From positions 5,563,001 to 5,627,000 of the forward strand of contig CP126195.1 in NCBI GenBank assembly GCA_030272155.1: DNA of 64,000 nucleotides, in the 5' to 3' direction. The notes beneath the pieces were generated by a model. The model did not search any database, was not told the DNA's origin, and worked only from the letters and a program-made list of their open reading frames with translations. The position numbers and the translations under genes are program-made. Source of the stretch: Tetradesmus obliquus (taxonomy: Eukaryota; Chlorophyta; Chlorophyceae; Sphaeropleales; Scenedesmaceae). Below are positions 18,872 to 30,624 of this stretch, piece after piece; the first letter of the stretch is position 1, and each line of letters opens with the position of its first letter.

Positions 18872-21800
18872 ATGATGCAAGGGGCGGCAGTGGCGGAGAC
18901 AGCAGCAGCGGCACCACAGCCATTGCAGTCAGCAGCGCAAGCTGCGGACCAGCTGCCGGTGCCGCAAGCAGCAGCTGCAGAAGCACAGCCGCGCCCTGCT
19001 GCTGCACCATTTGTTGTGCCAAAGGTGCCCTGCTACCAGGGCACATGCCAGGTGAGCGTGCTGTGCTTAACGTGCAGCCGCACAAGTGGTGAGCGTGCTG
19101 TGCTGAACATGCAGCCGCACAAGTGGTGAACATGCTGTGCATATTGTGCATTTGCGCTCTTGAGCTGCTCCCTTCACCCTATCTTGTTGTTTTGGCCTTT
19201 TCAAACGTTCACAACACCGACGGCTAGAGAGCTCTTGGCCTGCAGGAATAGGACCAGCTAACTCCTAGTTTCGTTTTGCGCTGTGTTGTGCCGCACCTGC
19301 TGCAGGTGCCTGGCTGTGGCAAGGACCTGAGCGGGGAGGCCCCCTGCCACTGCACTCTGATACTGTGTGGCGCTGTGCTGGATCACGCTGTTTGAAGACA
19401 TGCTGTGTAGTGCCGCACCTGCTGCAGGTGCCTGGCTGCGGCAAGGACTTCAGGTTTGAGGCCCTCTACTGCTGCACTCTGATACTGTGTGGTGCTGTGC
19501 TGGATCGCGCTGTTTGAAGACATGCTGTGTAGTGCCGCACCTGCTGCAGGTGCCTGGCTGCGGCAACGACTTCAGGTTTGAGGCCCTCTACTGCTGCACT
19601 CTGATACTGTGTGGTGCTGTGCTGGATCGCGCTGTTCAAGACATGCTGTGTAATGCCGATCTGCTGCAGGTGCCGGGCTGTGGCAAGGATCTGAGCGGGG
19701 AGGCTCAGTTGTAGTGTGATCTCATTCTGTGCGACACTGTGCTGGATCGCGCTGTTTCAAAACATGCTTTGCTGCAGGTGCCTGGCTGCGGCAAGGACTT
19801 GAGCTGTGAGGCCCCTTACTACCAGCGCCGCTCATTTTGCCAGCAGCATGTGACAGCACCAGCAGTGAGCTTCGGCGGTGTACCCTGCAGGTGCGCCTGC
19901 TGCTGTACTACTAGTAGTGCTGTGGACAACATGCAGTGCGATGTGCATAGGAGGATGGAGATGTTTTGGGGTTGCTTGAAGTAGTACGTGACAGCACCAG
20001 CAGTGAGCTTCGGCGGCGTGCCCTGCAGGTGCGGCTGCTGCTGCCGCATTTGGTGTGTGCTGCCTGTGTATGCTGCCTGGTGTATGCTGCCTGGTGTATG
20101 CTGCCTGGTGTATGCTGCCTGGTGTATGCTGCCTGGTGTATGCTGCCTGGTGTATGCTGCCTGGTGTATGCTGCCTGGTGTATGCTGCCTGGTGTATGCT
20201 GCCTGGTGTATGCTGCCTGGTGTATGCTGCCTGTGTATGCTGCCTGGTGTATGCTGCCTGTGTATGCTGCCTGGTGTATGCTGCCTGTGTATGCTGCCTG
20301 GTGTATGCTGCCTGGTGTATGCTGCCTGGTGTATGCTGCCTGGTGTATGCTGCCTGGTGTATGCTGCCTGGTGTATGCTGCCTGGTGTATGCTGCCTGGT
20401 GTATGCTGCCTGGTGTATGCTGCCTGGTGTATGCTGCCTGGTGTATGCTGCCTGTGTATGCTGCCTGGTGTATGCTGCCTGGTGTATGCTGCCTGGTGTA
20501 TGCTGCCTGGTGTATGCTGCCTGGTGTATGCTGCCTGGTGTATGCTGCCTGGTGTATGCTGCCTGGTGTATGCTGCCTGGTGTATGCTGCCTGGTGTATG
20601 CTGCCTGGTGTATGCTGCCTGGTGTATGCTGCCTGGTGTATGCTGCCTGGTGTATGCTGCCTGTGTATGCTGCCTGGTGTATGCTGCCTGTGTATGCTGC
20701 CTGGTGTATGCTGCCTGTGTATGCTGCCTGGTGTATGCTGCCTGGTGTATGCTGCCTGGTGTATGCTGCCTGGTGTATGCTGCCTGGTGTATGCTGCCTG
20801 GTGTATGCTGCCTGGTGTATGCTGCCTGGTGTATGCTGCCTGGTGTATGCTGCCTGGTGTATGCTGCCTGGTGTATGCTGCCTGGTGTATGCTGCCTGGT
20901 GTATGCTGCCTGTGTATGCTGCCTGGTGTATGCTGCCTGGTGTATGCTGCCTGGTGTATGCTGCCTGGTGTATGCTGCCTGGTGTATGCTGCCTGGTGTA
21001 TGCTGCCTGGTGTATGCTGCCTGGTGTATGCTGCCTGGTGTATGCTGCCTGGTGTATGCTGCCTGGTGTATGCTGCCTGGTGTATGCTGCCTGGTGTATG
21101 CTGCCTGGTGTATGCTGCCTGGTGTATGCTGCCTGGTGTATGCTGCCTGGTGTATGCTGCCTGGTGTATGCTGCCTGGTGTATGCTGCCTGGTGTATGCT
21201 GCCTGGTGTATGCTGCCTGGTGTATGCTGCCTGGTGTATGCTGCCTGGTGTATGCTGCCTGGTGTATGCTGCCTGGTGTATGCTGCCTGGTGTATGCTGA
21301 CTGGTGTATGCTGCCTGGTGTATGCTGCCTGGTGTATGCTGCCTGGTGTATGCTGCCTGGTGTATGCTGCCTGGTGTATGCTGCCTGGTGTATGCTGCCT
21401 GGTGTATGCTGCCTGGTGTATGCTGCCTGGTGTATGCTGCCTGGTGTATGCTGCCTGTGTGGCGGGTGCCGCATATGCATGCCCAATGCGTGTGCTGCCT
21501 ATACACGCTTGATGTGTGACAGATACAAAGATGTGCCCTGCAGGTGCGCTGGCTGCTGCCGAGCTCTGCCCCTGCTGCACATGCACGCTTGATGGGTGGC
21601 AGACACAGCAGATCGCGCTGTGAGCTTGCTGCTGCCACGCTTTGTGCCTGCTGCGTCAACACACATGATGCGTCTGCTGCCTACACACGCTTGATGTGTG
21701 GCAGACACATAGATGTGACCTGCAGGTGCAATGTCTGCTGCTGAGCTTTGCCCCTGCTGCACATGCATGCTTGATGGGTGGCAGATGCAGCAGGTGTATT

Positions 21801-22985
21801 GTGCGGGTGGGGCTGTGCTGCACACCCTCGCGCGTAGGTTTTGCCAGCAGTGCGCCAAGTTTCAGCGTGTGAGCGACTTCAAGGACGACACGTGCCATTG
21901 CTTCTGCTGCTGCTGCTGCTGCTCCTGCTGCTGGTACTGCTGCTACTGCACATTCTGCCAGCAGCGCGCCAAGATCCAGCGTGTTGGCAGTTTTACTGAC
22001 GTTGTGCATCTGCTTACTGTGCTGCTTCCTCGTCCTCTTCTTCTGCCGCTGCCGCTGCTGCCGCTGCTGCTGCTGCTGCTGCGGCAGGTTCTGCCAGCAG
22101 TGTGCCAAGTTCCAGCGTTTGAGCGACTTCAAGGATGCAAACCGCAGCTGCAGATCGGCGCTGATGAAGCGGCACACAGGCAGGGCCAAGCCACACACGC
22201 CAAACAAGGCTGCAAAGAACGGCACGCATTCAGCAGCAGCAGCAGCAGCAGCGAAGGCAGGTGCGGCAGCAGCAGCAGCAGGAGGCGCTGACGGCAGCTG
22301 GGTGACCACTAGTGGTACTACCGCTGCTGCTGCTGCTGCCATGGAGACAGGAGCTGCAGTCTCAGAGTCCGCCACAGCCGATGGCAGCAGCAGCAGCGGC
22401 AGCGGCAGCGGCGGCGCCCTCCACGGCACTGGCAGCAGAAACAACAGTGACGGCGTGCAGTCAGACAGCAGATCTGCAGAGCATGTCTTGCTGCCTCAGT
22501 GGGGGCTGCGGCGGCTGCGGATGCAGCGGAAAAGAAGACAGCGGCTGCTGCTGCCAGCTGTAGCGCAGGAGCCATCACATGGCCAGCTGGCAGTGGCTGC
22601 AAGGTTAGCTGCAGCTGAATGTGCTGCTGCTGCTCCAGGCGCAGCAGCAGCAGCAGCAAGGGCAGCGACACTGCGTGCATTCGCATCCCCTGTGGCAAGA
22701 GCTCCAGAATCAGCAACAAGGACAGAAGTCACAGCAGCAGCAGCCATGCCTGGAGCAACACCGTTTGTTTCTAGGGCACAATTATCAGCACCAGCGGCAG
22801 CAGCAAAAGCGGCGGCAGCAGCAGCAACAGTTCCCCTGGCTTCAGCCGCACCTTTTGTGCACAGAGTGCCAGCTGTAGCCATGACAGCAGCAGCAGCAGC
22901 AGCAGCAGCATCTGGCACTGCAGCAGCAGCAGCAACAGCAGCACCATCTGGCACTGCAGCAGCAGCAGAAGCAGCAGCTGGCACT

Positions 22986-23022
<37 letters not shown>

Positions 23023-23254
23023 CTGGCACTGCAGCAGCAGCAGCAGCATCTGGCACCGCCAGGCTCGCCATTGCAGTAGCAGAGGCTGCTGCAAGGGCAG
23101 CAAGCAACAGGTGCCTGCAGCTGAGTGACCTGCAGGTGGCAATAACCGCCACTGCTGCTGCTGCTGCCGCTGCTGATCCTTGTAGAGCCCCTGTGCTCCT
23201 CTGCAGTCCGTTTGGCAATGCTGACAGCACGCATGTGAGCAGATTGGTCGAGCC

Positions 23255-23292
<38 letters not shown>

Positions 23293-23404
23293 GGCAGCAG
23301 CGCTGGCAGCTGTGGGAACAGCATTGGCACCAGGCGCAGCAGCTGCAGGGTCTGGTTATGAATGTACAACAGCAGCTGCTGAGCGTGCACAAGGCTTGGA
23401 AGAT

Positions 23405-23445
<41 letters not shown>

Positions 23446-24127
23446 GCTTGGGCGGCTTCCCTATCTGTGGTGCAGATGCTGCTGCTCCTGTCGTTACGTT
23501 TTCGCCTGGCTCCTTCACTGATAGTGTGAGTGTGAGCCGCCTGCCAAGTTCCACTGCGCCAGCAGCAGCAAGCCTTCCAACAGCTTCAGCGGCAGCAGCA
23601 GCAGCAGCAGCAGCTGTTGGCGGCAAAAGGCCACAAGCACTGCAGGCTCAGCCTGCTGGGGGCTTCATGACACTGCAGCAGCACGTGCAGCAGCAGATCC
23701 AGCGACAGCAGCAGCAGCAGCAGCAGTTGCTGCTGCGTCAGCAGTCTGCTCTGGACAGCTCCTTTTCAAGTCAGACAGGACCTGTGGCTGCCACTGCAGC
23801 TCACAACCAGGCCGATGCTGCTTGTCCACAAGCAGCAGGTGCAGACCCTCAGCAGCAGCAGCAGCAGCAGCAGTTGGCAGCAGCGGTGTCCAGCTTCCGT
23901 GTGTTTGAGCAGCAGCTACAGGCGCTGATGACGGCTGTGGCACCAGTGTCTGCAGCAGCTGCTGCCACCCTGACAGGGCACTTGCCACCACTACCACCAG
24001 CAGCAGCAGCAGCAGCAGCTTTGGAAAACTCTGTGCCAGCTGCTGAGTTGCTTTCTCAGGATCCTAGTGATGCAGGTGCTGCACCCGCTGCCCCTGCCCC
24101 GGAACAGCCAGGCATACTGCACCTGCC

Positions 24128-24167
<40 letters not shown>

Positions 24168-24491
24168 GAGAGGCAGCAGCAGCGGCACGTCTTGCCGGGC
24201 TCATCTGCTGCTGGCGCAGTGCTGCCATCTGTTGAGCAGCTTTCACAGCCTTTGCAGCAGCAGCAGCAGCAGCAGCAGCAGACAGTGCTGCCATCTGTTG
24301 AGCAGTTGTCGTGCTTGCTGCGGGCTCTGGTTGACTCTGGCAAGCAGCCTGTGACAGCGACGCCGTCTGTGACAGCCACGCCGGCTGCGCAGAACCCTGC
24401 TGCAACTGCATCTGCTGCTGCAGCTGCTGTTTTTGCTGCACTGAAGTGTGCTGCTGAAGCTGCAGTGTTAGCACAGCAAAAAGAGCAGTAG
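18872..24491 (+). CDS. SBP-box (SQUAMOSA promoter-binding) transcription factor
   Basis: SBP proteins bind GTAC-core DNA with two zinc sites; the algal CRR1 copper regulator is one. Exons: 18872-19051, 19778-19890, 22088-24491; phases match and give 898 aa. The SBP domain is residues 59 to about 132. First zinc site: Cys59, Cys64, Cys81, His84. Second: Cys100, Cys103, residue 107, Cys119, with canonical spacing (x4, x16, x2, x15, x2, x3, x11), which confirms the exon choice. Residue 107, normally His, is Gln. The basic tail RSCRSALMKRHTGRAK is less basic than usual for an SBP nuclear signal. Residues about 140-898 are almost entirely Gln and Ala tracts, as in activation or condensate-forming regions. 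The start ATG (MMQGAAVAET) is the first in frame; an upstream exon cannot be excluded. Introns carry many copies of exon 2 and exon 3 edges and a large minisatellite. Confidence 0.88.
19052..19135 (+). repeat. Short repeats of the SBP exon 1 donor
   Basis: The donor GTGAGCGTGCTG at 19052 recurs about 37 bp later (19089), and a changed form, GTGAACATGCTG, follows about 37 bp after that. Each carries the same 36-37 bp of intron with GCAGCCGCACAAGTG. Confidence 0.75.
19305..19777 (+). repeat. Four copies of SBP exon 2 acceptor edge
   Basis: True exon 2 starts at 19778 (VPGCGKDLSCEAPYYQRR). Copies starting at 19305, 19428, 19550 and 19670 keep CTGCTGCAG plus VPGCGKDLSGEA, VPGCGKDFRFEA, VPGCGNDFRFEA and VPGCGKDLSGEA, then shift into about 80 bp of shared intron. 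Spacings are 123, 122, 120 and 108 bp. All keep the acceptor and the second zinc-site Cys, but none continues to the Cys81/His84 ligands, so use of a copy would break the domain. Confidence 0.9.
19986..20031 (+). repeat. Copy of SBP exon 2 donor half
   Basis: The coding for VTAPAVSFGGVPC and the CCCTGCAG|GTGCGG donor repeat the end of true exon 2 (19890) about 140 bp downstream. Two further donor-edge copies (CCCTGCAGGTGCGC near 21537, CCTGCAGGTGCAAT near 21720) lie beyond the minisatellite. Confidence 0.85.
20062..21453 (+). repeat. About 100-copy minisatellite, unit GGTGTATGCTGCCT
   Basis: The array is about 1.39 kb of a 14-bp unit, with occasional 13-bp variants lacking one G. The 13-mers are clustered: three close together near 20230-20290 and again near 20660-20720, with singles near 20452 and 20910. 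This implies a higher-order block of about 430-460 bp copied at least once. From about 20920 to the end the array is nearly uniform, with one C-to-A variant near 21299. It lies inside the intron between the two SBP zinc sites. The 444-584 residue open frames in this region are repeat artefacts. Confidence 0.95.
21535..22087 (+). repeat. Intron copies with two SBP exon 3 acceptor-edge decoys
   Basis: True exon 3 starts at 22088 (FCQQCAKFQRLSDFKDAN). A copy starts at 21838 (TAG acceptor, FCQQCAKFQRVSDFKDD) and another near 21951 (FCQQRAKIQRVGSFTD), where the AG is lost and a zinc Cys is Arg. Upstream, a 180-bp intron block (AGCTCTGCCCCTGCTGCACA) is repeated at about 21570 and 21745. CTG runs lie between the copies. 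Confidence 0.85.
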
Positions 24492-24639
24492 TAGCAGCTG
24501 GTGGGTAGCGTCAGACAGACACAATGTGACGTGCCAGTGCTGCTAGTACTCATCACACAGCGGATTGCAAAGCTCATTGATGCTCTGCATCATCGGGTTC
24601 AGTGTGACAGCAGCTACCTACAGCAACTGCAGCAGATTA

Positions 24640-25160
24640 CTTGGCAGCGGCAGCTGCCCCTAACACAGCATCTGCAGATGCGGGGCCACCAATTTACCGT
24701 TTCGCACCGCGCCACCAACCACGTGGCAGTGGCACTGGCTCGGCCGGCCGCCTCAGCCTCTGCGCCAAAGGCATTTGGTGGTGCCTGAGCCTGCAGCAGC
24801 AGCAGCAGCAGCAGCAGCAGCGGCAGCAGCAGCTGTCACTGCGCCGCCCAACCCGTGTCAATGGCACTGGCTCGGCCGGCCGCCTCAGCCTCTGCACCAA
24901 AGGCAGCTGGTGGTGCCTGAGCCTGTTTATTGGTCATTTTGGGTCCTGACAGTGGCTACCTACAGCAGCTGCACCTGAGTGCTTGGCAGCAGCAGCTGTC
25001 CGTACCGCAGCGACTGCAGTTTATGCTCCTGGAGCCTGCAGAGCAGCAGCAGCAGCAGCAGCAGCTGTCACTACACCGCCCAACACGTGGCAGTGGCACC
25101 GGCTTCGCAATGGCTTGGCCGGCCGATGCGGCCTTAGCACCAGCGACCCAGCTTATCTGA
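24640..25160 (+). repeat. Tandem block downstream of the SBP stop
   Basis: Blocks containing CACTGGCTCGGCCGGCCGCC and GGTGGTGCCTGAGCCTG recur at about 24735 and 24865, with a degenerate third near 25095, separated by CAG runs. The spacing is about 125 bp for the first pair. It lies in the 3' flank of the SBP gene, and the frame is not conserved. Confidence 0.75.
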
Positions 25161-28100
25161 GCCTTTCAACATATGGTTACTCACCTGTTACCTGTCACAT
25201 GTCACCTGGTGTCATAATGATGCAGATCACTGCCATGCAGCGCATGCACCAAACTTCATGTTAAACATGCATGGTTTGGCACAGCAGCACCCCGCCAGGC
25301 TATGGCTGGTGCATTGACGTCAAACTAATGGTTTGGGTTGGGGGTAGACAAACAGCATGCATGCAGAGCTATGTCTTTTCACAGGCATCTTTGTGTTTGG
25401 CATACATGTCATCGTCATTGTACAGTAATTGTACAGTCCTGCTTCACCACAGGGGTTCTTGTTCCTGCATGCCTGGCTCGCTGGTAATTCAGCATCCCAC
25501 TGGGTGACTACCAATAACATGTCAAGAAAGTGGACTTCATAAGAAAACGGTGTTTCTGATGGTGTCAAATGGTGTGCTCTTTCACAACATGCTGGGAACC
25601 CACCAGCTGCAACAACGTACTATGCGGCATGGTTCACATATGCATATATGTGGCTGCAGCAGCATGTTGGGGGCTGGCATGGGTTGCAGAGCATGTAGTT
25701 CAGCACGTTTTGACGTCGCCGAGACAAATACTGGGTTGTCGCTGTACTAACCAGGTGGTGTTGTGTTTGAGCACGTGATCTGCACCGTTCAAGGTTGCAT
25801 TGCGCCATGAGCTGACAGCCAGAGCAGTCCCATGCTTTCATGTGCCTGCCTGTTATGGTGCTGCTTGCTGCGGTTCATAACATTTCAGGCGTTGCTGTGG
25901 CGTACGGTTTGCTGTGGTTTGGCCCAGAAGCGGCTTGTCACGAGGTAGTTGTATCCTTGTGACGATCTGACAAGTCGGTCGTGTTTGACTGTATGTTTGG
26001 TGTGTGTGTCTTCACATTGCGCTTTCTGTTCATAATGCAGTCAGGCTTATAACGTTGCAGGTGTGCTGTGTCCGAGGTTTGTTGTCTGTTTTCCGACGAG
26101 CCAGCAAGCTTGTTTGTTGAAACTTCGCACATGAGGATGAAATCATCCAGATTGCACGCAGACACAGTTGTTGCATCAGGGGCGGGATGGCCATGCGTTT
26201 CAGTGTGCTGGTGAAGTTTGCTTCTATCTGGTGGGTTTGACACTTGTTGCTGGCCAACATACTACAGCGATTACTCCTGCTCGGCCTGCATGTCTTGCAT
26301 TTGACATATCATCATTTGGGTGCTCCATATTTGCAGGCCCCAGCGTCTTTTTGAACAGCCCCGCAGCGCGTTGCATGGCCAAGCTTTACCCTTTTCAACC
26401 GGCCAAGTCATTCAGCATGGCTCCACTGCGCAGGGCTGATGAGTCAGCAGCCTTTGGTTGATATAATGTATGTGGGTGCGCTGCAGCTGGCGTAAACTTC
26501 CAGTTTGACACAGTGCGTGTTGTGTTGAGTGATGCGCGCTCATAACTTGCCACAAACATGCTGCCAGCATGCACGTGAGTGGCAACTGTCAAATGGTGGC
26601 TGCTTTCTGGCAACATCGCTGCTGTTTGATAAAATCACGGTTGTGCCAAGCATGTCGTGGTGAATCACTGCACGGGCAGGTGTGGGGAACACAGCAGTTT
26701 TGCTGCCACAATTTCTTTGATGTTTGCTTTGATCGCGCTGGACCAGCTGCTGCTGACACCAAACCCTTGTCCAAAGTTCAAACGCATGCGAGAAATGCCA
26801 GTTTGCGATGCGAGGCTGTGTGGTATGTCACAATGCACATGACAACTTTTGCATAAGCAGCAGCACATGCATTGGTGCAAGCACGCAGATATGTGCTGCG
26901 CAGGCACAGATGGTCAAAGGCATCTTTTCGAGGTTTTTGTCTTTGAGATGTCAAGCGCATGGCTGCTGTGTGCTCCGTGACAGTTCTGTGCCACCAGCAT
27001 GATCAGCCCCTGGCATGCGCTCCTGCAAGCAGCTCTTCCTTTAGTTGTGCATTTACCATGCCTAAAACTATCATATTACTTCCTGTTGTGTTTGAATGCA
27101 GCAAAACTCACGACATGAACCGTTGGCAATGCATGATACCTTTCTGGTGTGGTGACTTACATACTACTAGTAGTCACTACGGTATCTTCAGAGCGTGAGC
27201 AGCAGCACACTTTGGTCCCAGCTGCTGACGGGCGCAGGCTTCCATCCAGTCACAGTGTGGCAGTCAAACGTGCAGCATCTTATTTCACAACATGTTCAAC
27301 AGCACACCATGTGACTTTGGCCGCCAGCTGCTGAGCGTCACGCCAACGGCACGGTGCTGGTAGGCTTTTTGAAGCATCCCTGAACCAATTTGCATAGATT
27401 CGATGCTCTTGTTTTATGTTCAGACCCGTTTTCATACGCAGGATATAACTTTTTTTCGGCTGTGCAGTCCTTGAACAAGGGCAGGGCATGGTGCAACTGC
27501 CTTTGAAAGCAGACTGGCACTGCCGCTGCTGATATTGCAATCAGTTAATCAGGCAGATACAATCCAATCCAATGCACCAGTAAGCAATCGTTCAAGCTTT
27601 ATTTGTCAGCTGCTGCCCTAGCCAGCGATGCCTCGCTGCAGCTGCAGCAGCAGCAACAGCTCGGCCTGCTGACAGCTTACAACACGAGCCTTGTATGGCA
27701 GTCGCCTGTGAAAACCAGATCAGCAATTTACTTCTTTTATAACACCTGCGTGCAAATGCAGCAGCCGCGAGAGCTGCCTGGCAGGAAGTGACGAGCCCGG
27801 GCTGTTTGCGCGGGGTGTGACAGTTCTCCTCCTCCGGATGCACTATTTCGGTATGGTGATGCTTACATAGTTTTCAGTATTTGTTTTGTGCTTTAAGAGT
27901 ACATAACTGCATGCCTTCGGGCAAAGATGACGCTGAGCCAGCCTCCCAGAGTCGCGTGGAACTTGCGAGTGCTCCCCATCCACCTGAACAAAGCTTTCTG
28001 GAGCGATTACGATCGATCTAAGAGGCTGGTACCATGGGACACGCAGGCAAGGACCCATACTCAAGGCCGTTTCGCTTATGTAGGGAGCAGCAGGCATCTT

Positions 28101-28261
28101 GCCGTCCTGCAAGCAGCGGGCCTTCCGGACGTGCTTTGTTACTTGCTTTCATTAAGCTTAGTGCTAGGCTGTCTGCGAAACTGTGGCAGGTTGCAGCAGC
28201 AGGCTGGTAGGGCTTCCCTCACTTGTCCTGCTGCTGCTGCTGCTGCTGCTATCTCCTGCAG
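25161..28261. other. Intergenic, mostly without recognisable genes
   Basis: This 3.1 kb stretch is less repeat-rich and lower in GC than its surroundings. I found no conserved protein in either strand from 25161 to 27900. The last part (27911-28261) must hold the first exon(s) of the membrane-protein gene: two ATG frames start at 27911 (MPSGKDDAEPASQSRVEL) and 27927, and I cannot decide between them. Confidence 0.45.
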
Positions 28262-30210
28262 GTGGCCTTGTTCTTCGCCTTCATCCTGTGTGCTCTCAGC
28301 GTCAACTACAGCACCAAGCAGGGCATGGACCTCCCTCGCCTCACCAAAGTCTTCCTCATCCCGCTTTTATACATCAGTGCGTGGCTAGGCACGCTGCTGC
28401 TTGCCCCGGCCTTTTACGCCCGCCACCGCACCCCCATAGTGCTCGCAGTGCGGCTGCTGACTGGCTACACTGCCGGGTCCACCAGCGCAGATACCAAAGA
28501 TATGATCTACACCACGATGAATCTGTCAGATCCGCTAGGGTTTGGCCTGAAGATCAGCCTGATTGCAATGCCGCCGATGATGGTTGTGGAGGTGGCAGTG
28601 CTGCAGCTGCCATTCCTGCTGCAGGCGGCAGCAGTGCTGTACAAGTGCAGCCGGCTGATGTATGGCTCCTTTGCAGCAGGTGGGTGGCTGCTGTCAATCA
28701 AGTGTGCACAGAGCAGCGCAGCGCAGCAGGTGGGCGGCTGATGTTGGTTGCTTTGGGCATAGTTGCAGTACAGCAGGCTGAGGCTGTTGCAGGTGGCAGT
28801 GCAGTGTAGCAGGTGGGGACAGCCACTGCCAGAGACAGCTGTATGCAAATGCAGCAGGGCAGGCGCACAACAAACCTGCAGCATGCGATTGGAGACAGTG
28901 GCAAGGCAAGCAGCAGCGGCAGCAGCAGCAGCCGCCGCCGCAGCATCCAGCAGCATCCAGCAGCATCCAGCAGCATCGAGCATCCAGCTTGTGGTGTGGG
29001 TCGATTCAACTGCATTGTTGGGTTGCGCCTGCTGCTGCTGCCGCCGCTACTGCTGCCACTGCAGAGCTGGTGCTGTGGGGCAACAATCAGCCACTGCTAT
29101 CCTCAGCCGCCACACTCAGCCGCATTTGGGCCTCCCTCATCAGTACTGCTGCTGCTGCTGCTGCTGCCGCTGTTTTGTGCTGCAGAGCTCGTGCTGTGGG
29201 GCAACAACCAGCCACTGCTATCCTCAGCCGCCACTCTCAGCCGCATCTGGGCCTCCCTCATACAGCCCTCCGGATCTGCCGACATGCTGCTGTTGCCGCA
29301 GCACCCGCGGCTGGCTGGCCGATCAAGCGGCGTGCTGCTGTCGTGGTGCATCATGCTGGCGACGCTGACACTGCTGCTGTGGTGGCTGGCGTACCTGGTG
29401 CAGTGGCTGGAGCTGAGGGCGTGGGTTGCAGCCAAGCTGCAGTTGGCAGGTGAATGATTTGAGTGTTTGGTTGTTGATGTAAGCATACACATGCATTTCT
29501 GCAGTTTGAAGTCGTGCAATACACGTGAAGAAGAGTGGACTGTGTCTGCTTGTTCACGAGGGTGGATTGCAGCCAAGCTGAAGCTGGCAGGAGAGCAATT
29601 CAGTTTGCATGCTTATATATACATGCTTGCGTGCCTTAATGTGAGAGGTGTGAAGTTGGTTCGGCTGTGGTGGCTGGCGTATCTGGTGCAGTGGCTGGAG
29701 CTGAGGGCGTGGGTTGCAGCCAAGCTGCAGCTGGCAGGTGAGCAGTTTCATAGGATTATGTCAGCATGCACATAAATCGCATGCATTTGATGTGGATTGC
29801 AGCCAAGCTGCAGGTGGCAGGTGAGCAACCCAATGATTATAACAGCCAGTAACCAGTTACCAGTTCACCCAATGATATTGATATTGGTACTTGTCTTGCG
29901 CATGCTTGTGTGCATTAGATGTGATGTGAGAAGCGTGGAGACGAGTGGACTGTGTTTGGATGTTACCCTAGATGCTGAGCTGCAGCAGTGACGCATGTGG
30001 GGACGGCTTGGAGGGACTCTGCTGGCGGGCGAGCTTGTGCATGTGACAGGCCCTGCTGCCGCGCAGGTTTCAAAGGGCCGTCGCTCGCGTTAATGCCGCC
30101 GCACATGTTGAATGCTGTGCATGTGACATGCCCTGCTGCCAAGCTGGATGTTGAATGCCGCCGCACACCCATCCTACCGGCTTCATGGGTAAGATCCTAG
30201 CACTGCTGCC

Positions 30211-30257
<47 letters not shown>

Positions 30258-30624
30258 ATGCACCACCTGACCACTGCGCTGCTGCCACTTTGTTTTGCAC
30301 CGCGCAGCCAGCGCAGACGCCAGCGCCTGGCGTGCTCCAGCCACCACCACCACCAGCAGCAGCAGCAGCATTGTCATTGACGGCATGCATATCTCAAACG
30401 AGGGGCTCCTGTCCATGCTGGCAACCAAAGCTTCTGAGCTGCTGCTTGAGCCTGCGCCTGGACTGGGTGGCATTGCGATGCTCGGAATGCTGCACCTGTC
30501 GCTGCTGGGGCTGCTGAGCAACTTGGCAATGCTTGCGGCACATGGTGTGGTGTACTGGCTGCTGCCAATGGTGCTGAATGATGGCGACTTTGATGCATTC
30601 TACCCGCTCGCACCCGCTGCTTGA
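28262..30624 (+). CDS. Multi-pass membrane protein of unknown family (5' end unresolved)
   Basis: Exons seen: 28262-28679, 29186-29449, 30308-30624. Junctions are phase 1 and agree, giving 333 residues before the stop. I do not recognise the family. Visible hydrophobic segments are VALFFAFILCALSVN, FLIPLLYISAWLGTLLLAP, LKISLIAMPPMMVVEVAVLQ, VLLSWCIMLATLTLLLWWLA and LHLSLLGLLSNLAMLAAHG, so there are at least five or six transmembrane helices. Between them lies a polar stretch (TAGSTSADTKDMIYTTMNLS). The C-terminus is VVYWLLPMVLNDGDFDAFYP. No start codon in phase is established upstream: a 27927 ATG exon ending near 28079 (GRFAY, donor GTAGGG) would be in phase, but the evidence is weak. Edges of exons 2 and 3 and the terminal coding block are tandemly duplicated. 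It may be specific to green algae. Confidence 0.65.
29062..29185 (+). repeat. Copy of membrane-protein exon 2 acceptor edge
   Basis: The coding for ELVLWGNNQPLLSSAATLSR starts at about 29070 after GCAG, 116 bp before the true exon start at 29186. The copy then enters a CTG run and intron instead of continuing to QPSGSAD. Confidence 0.85.
29558..29825 (+). repeat. Three copies of membrane-protein exon 2 donor edge
   Basis: True exon 2 ends LRAWVAAKLQLAG with G|GTGAAT at 29449. Copies end near 29592 (WIAAKLKLAG, with GAGAGC in place of the donor), 29737 (the long copy, WLAYLVQWLELRAWVAAKLQ, donor GTGAGC) and 29819 (WIAAKLQVAG, donor GTGAGC). Two of the copies have a better donor than the presumed true site. 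Confidence 0.8.

Noticed and set aside
19819-21662. Open frames of 444-584 residues on both strands made of CMLPGVCCLVYAAW-type or GSIHQAAYTRQHTP-type repeats
   Set aside because: They are translations of the 14-bp intronic satellite, open in every frame because the unit contains no stop. The SBP gene model splices across them.
22496-24577. Antisense open frames rich in Cys, Leu and Ala opposite the SBP last exon
   Set aside because: Mirror images of CAG/GCA codon runs on the coding strand.
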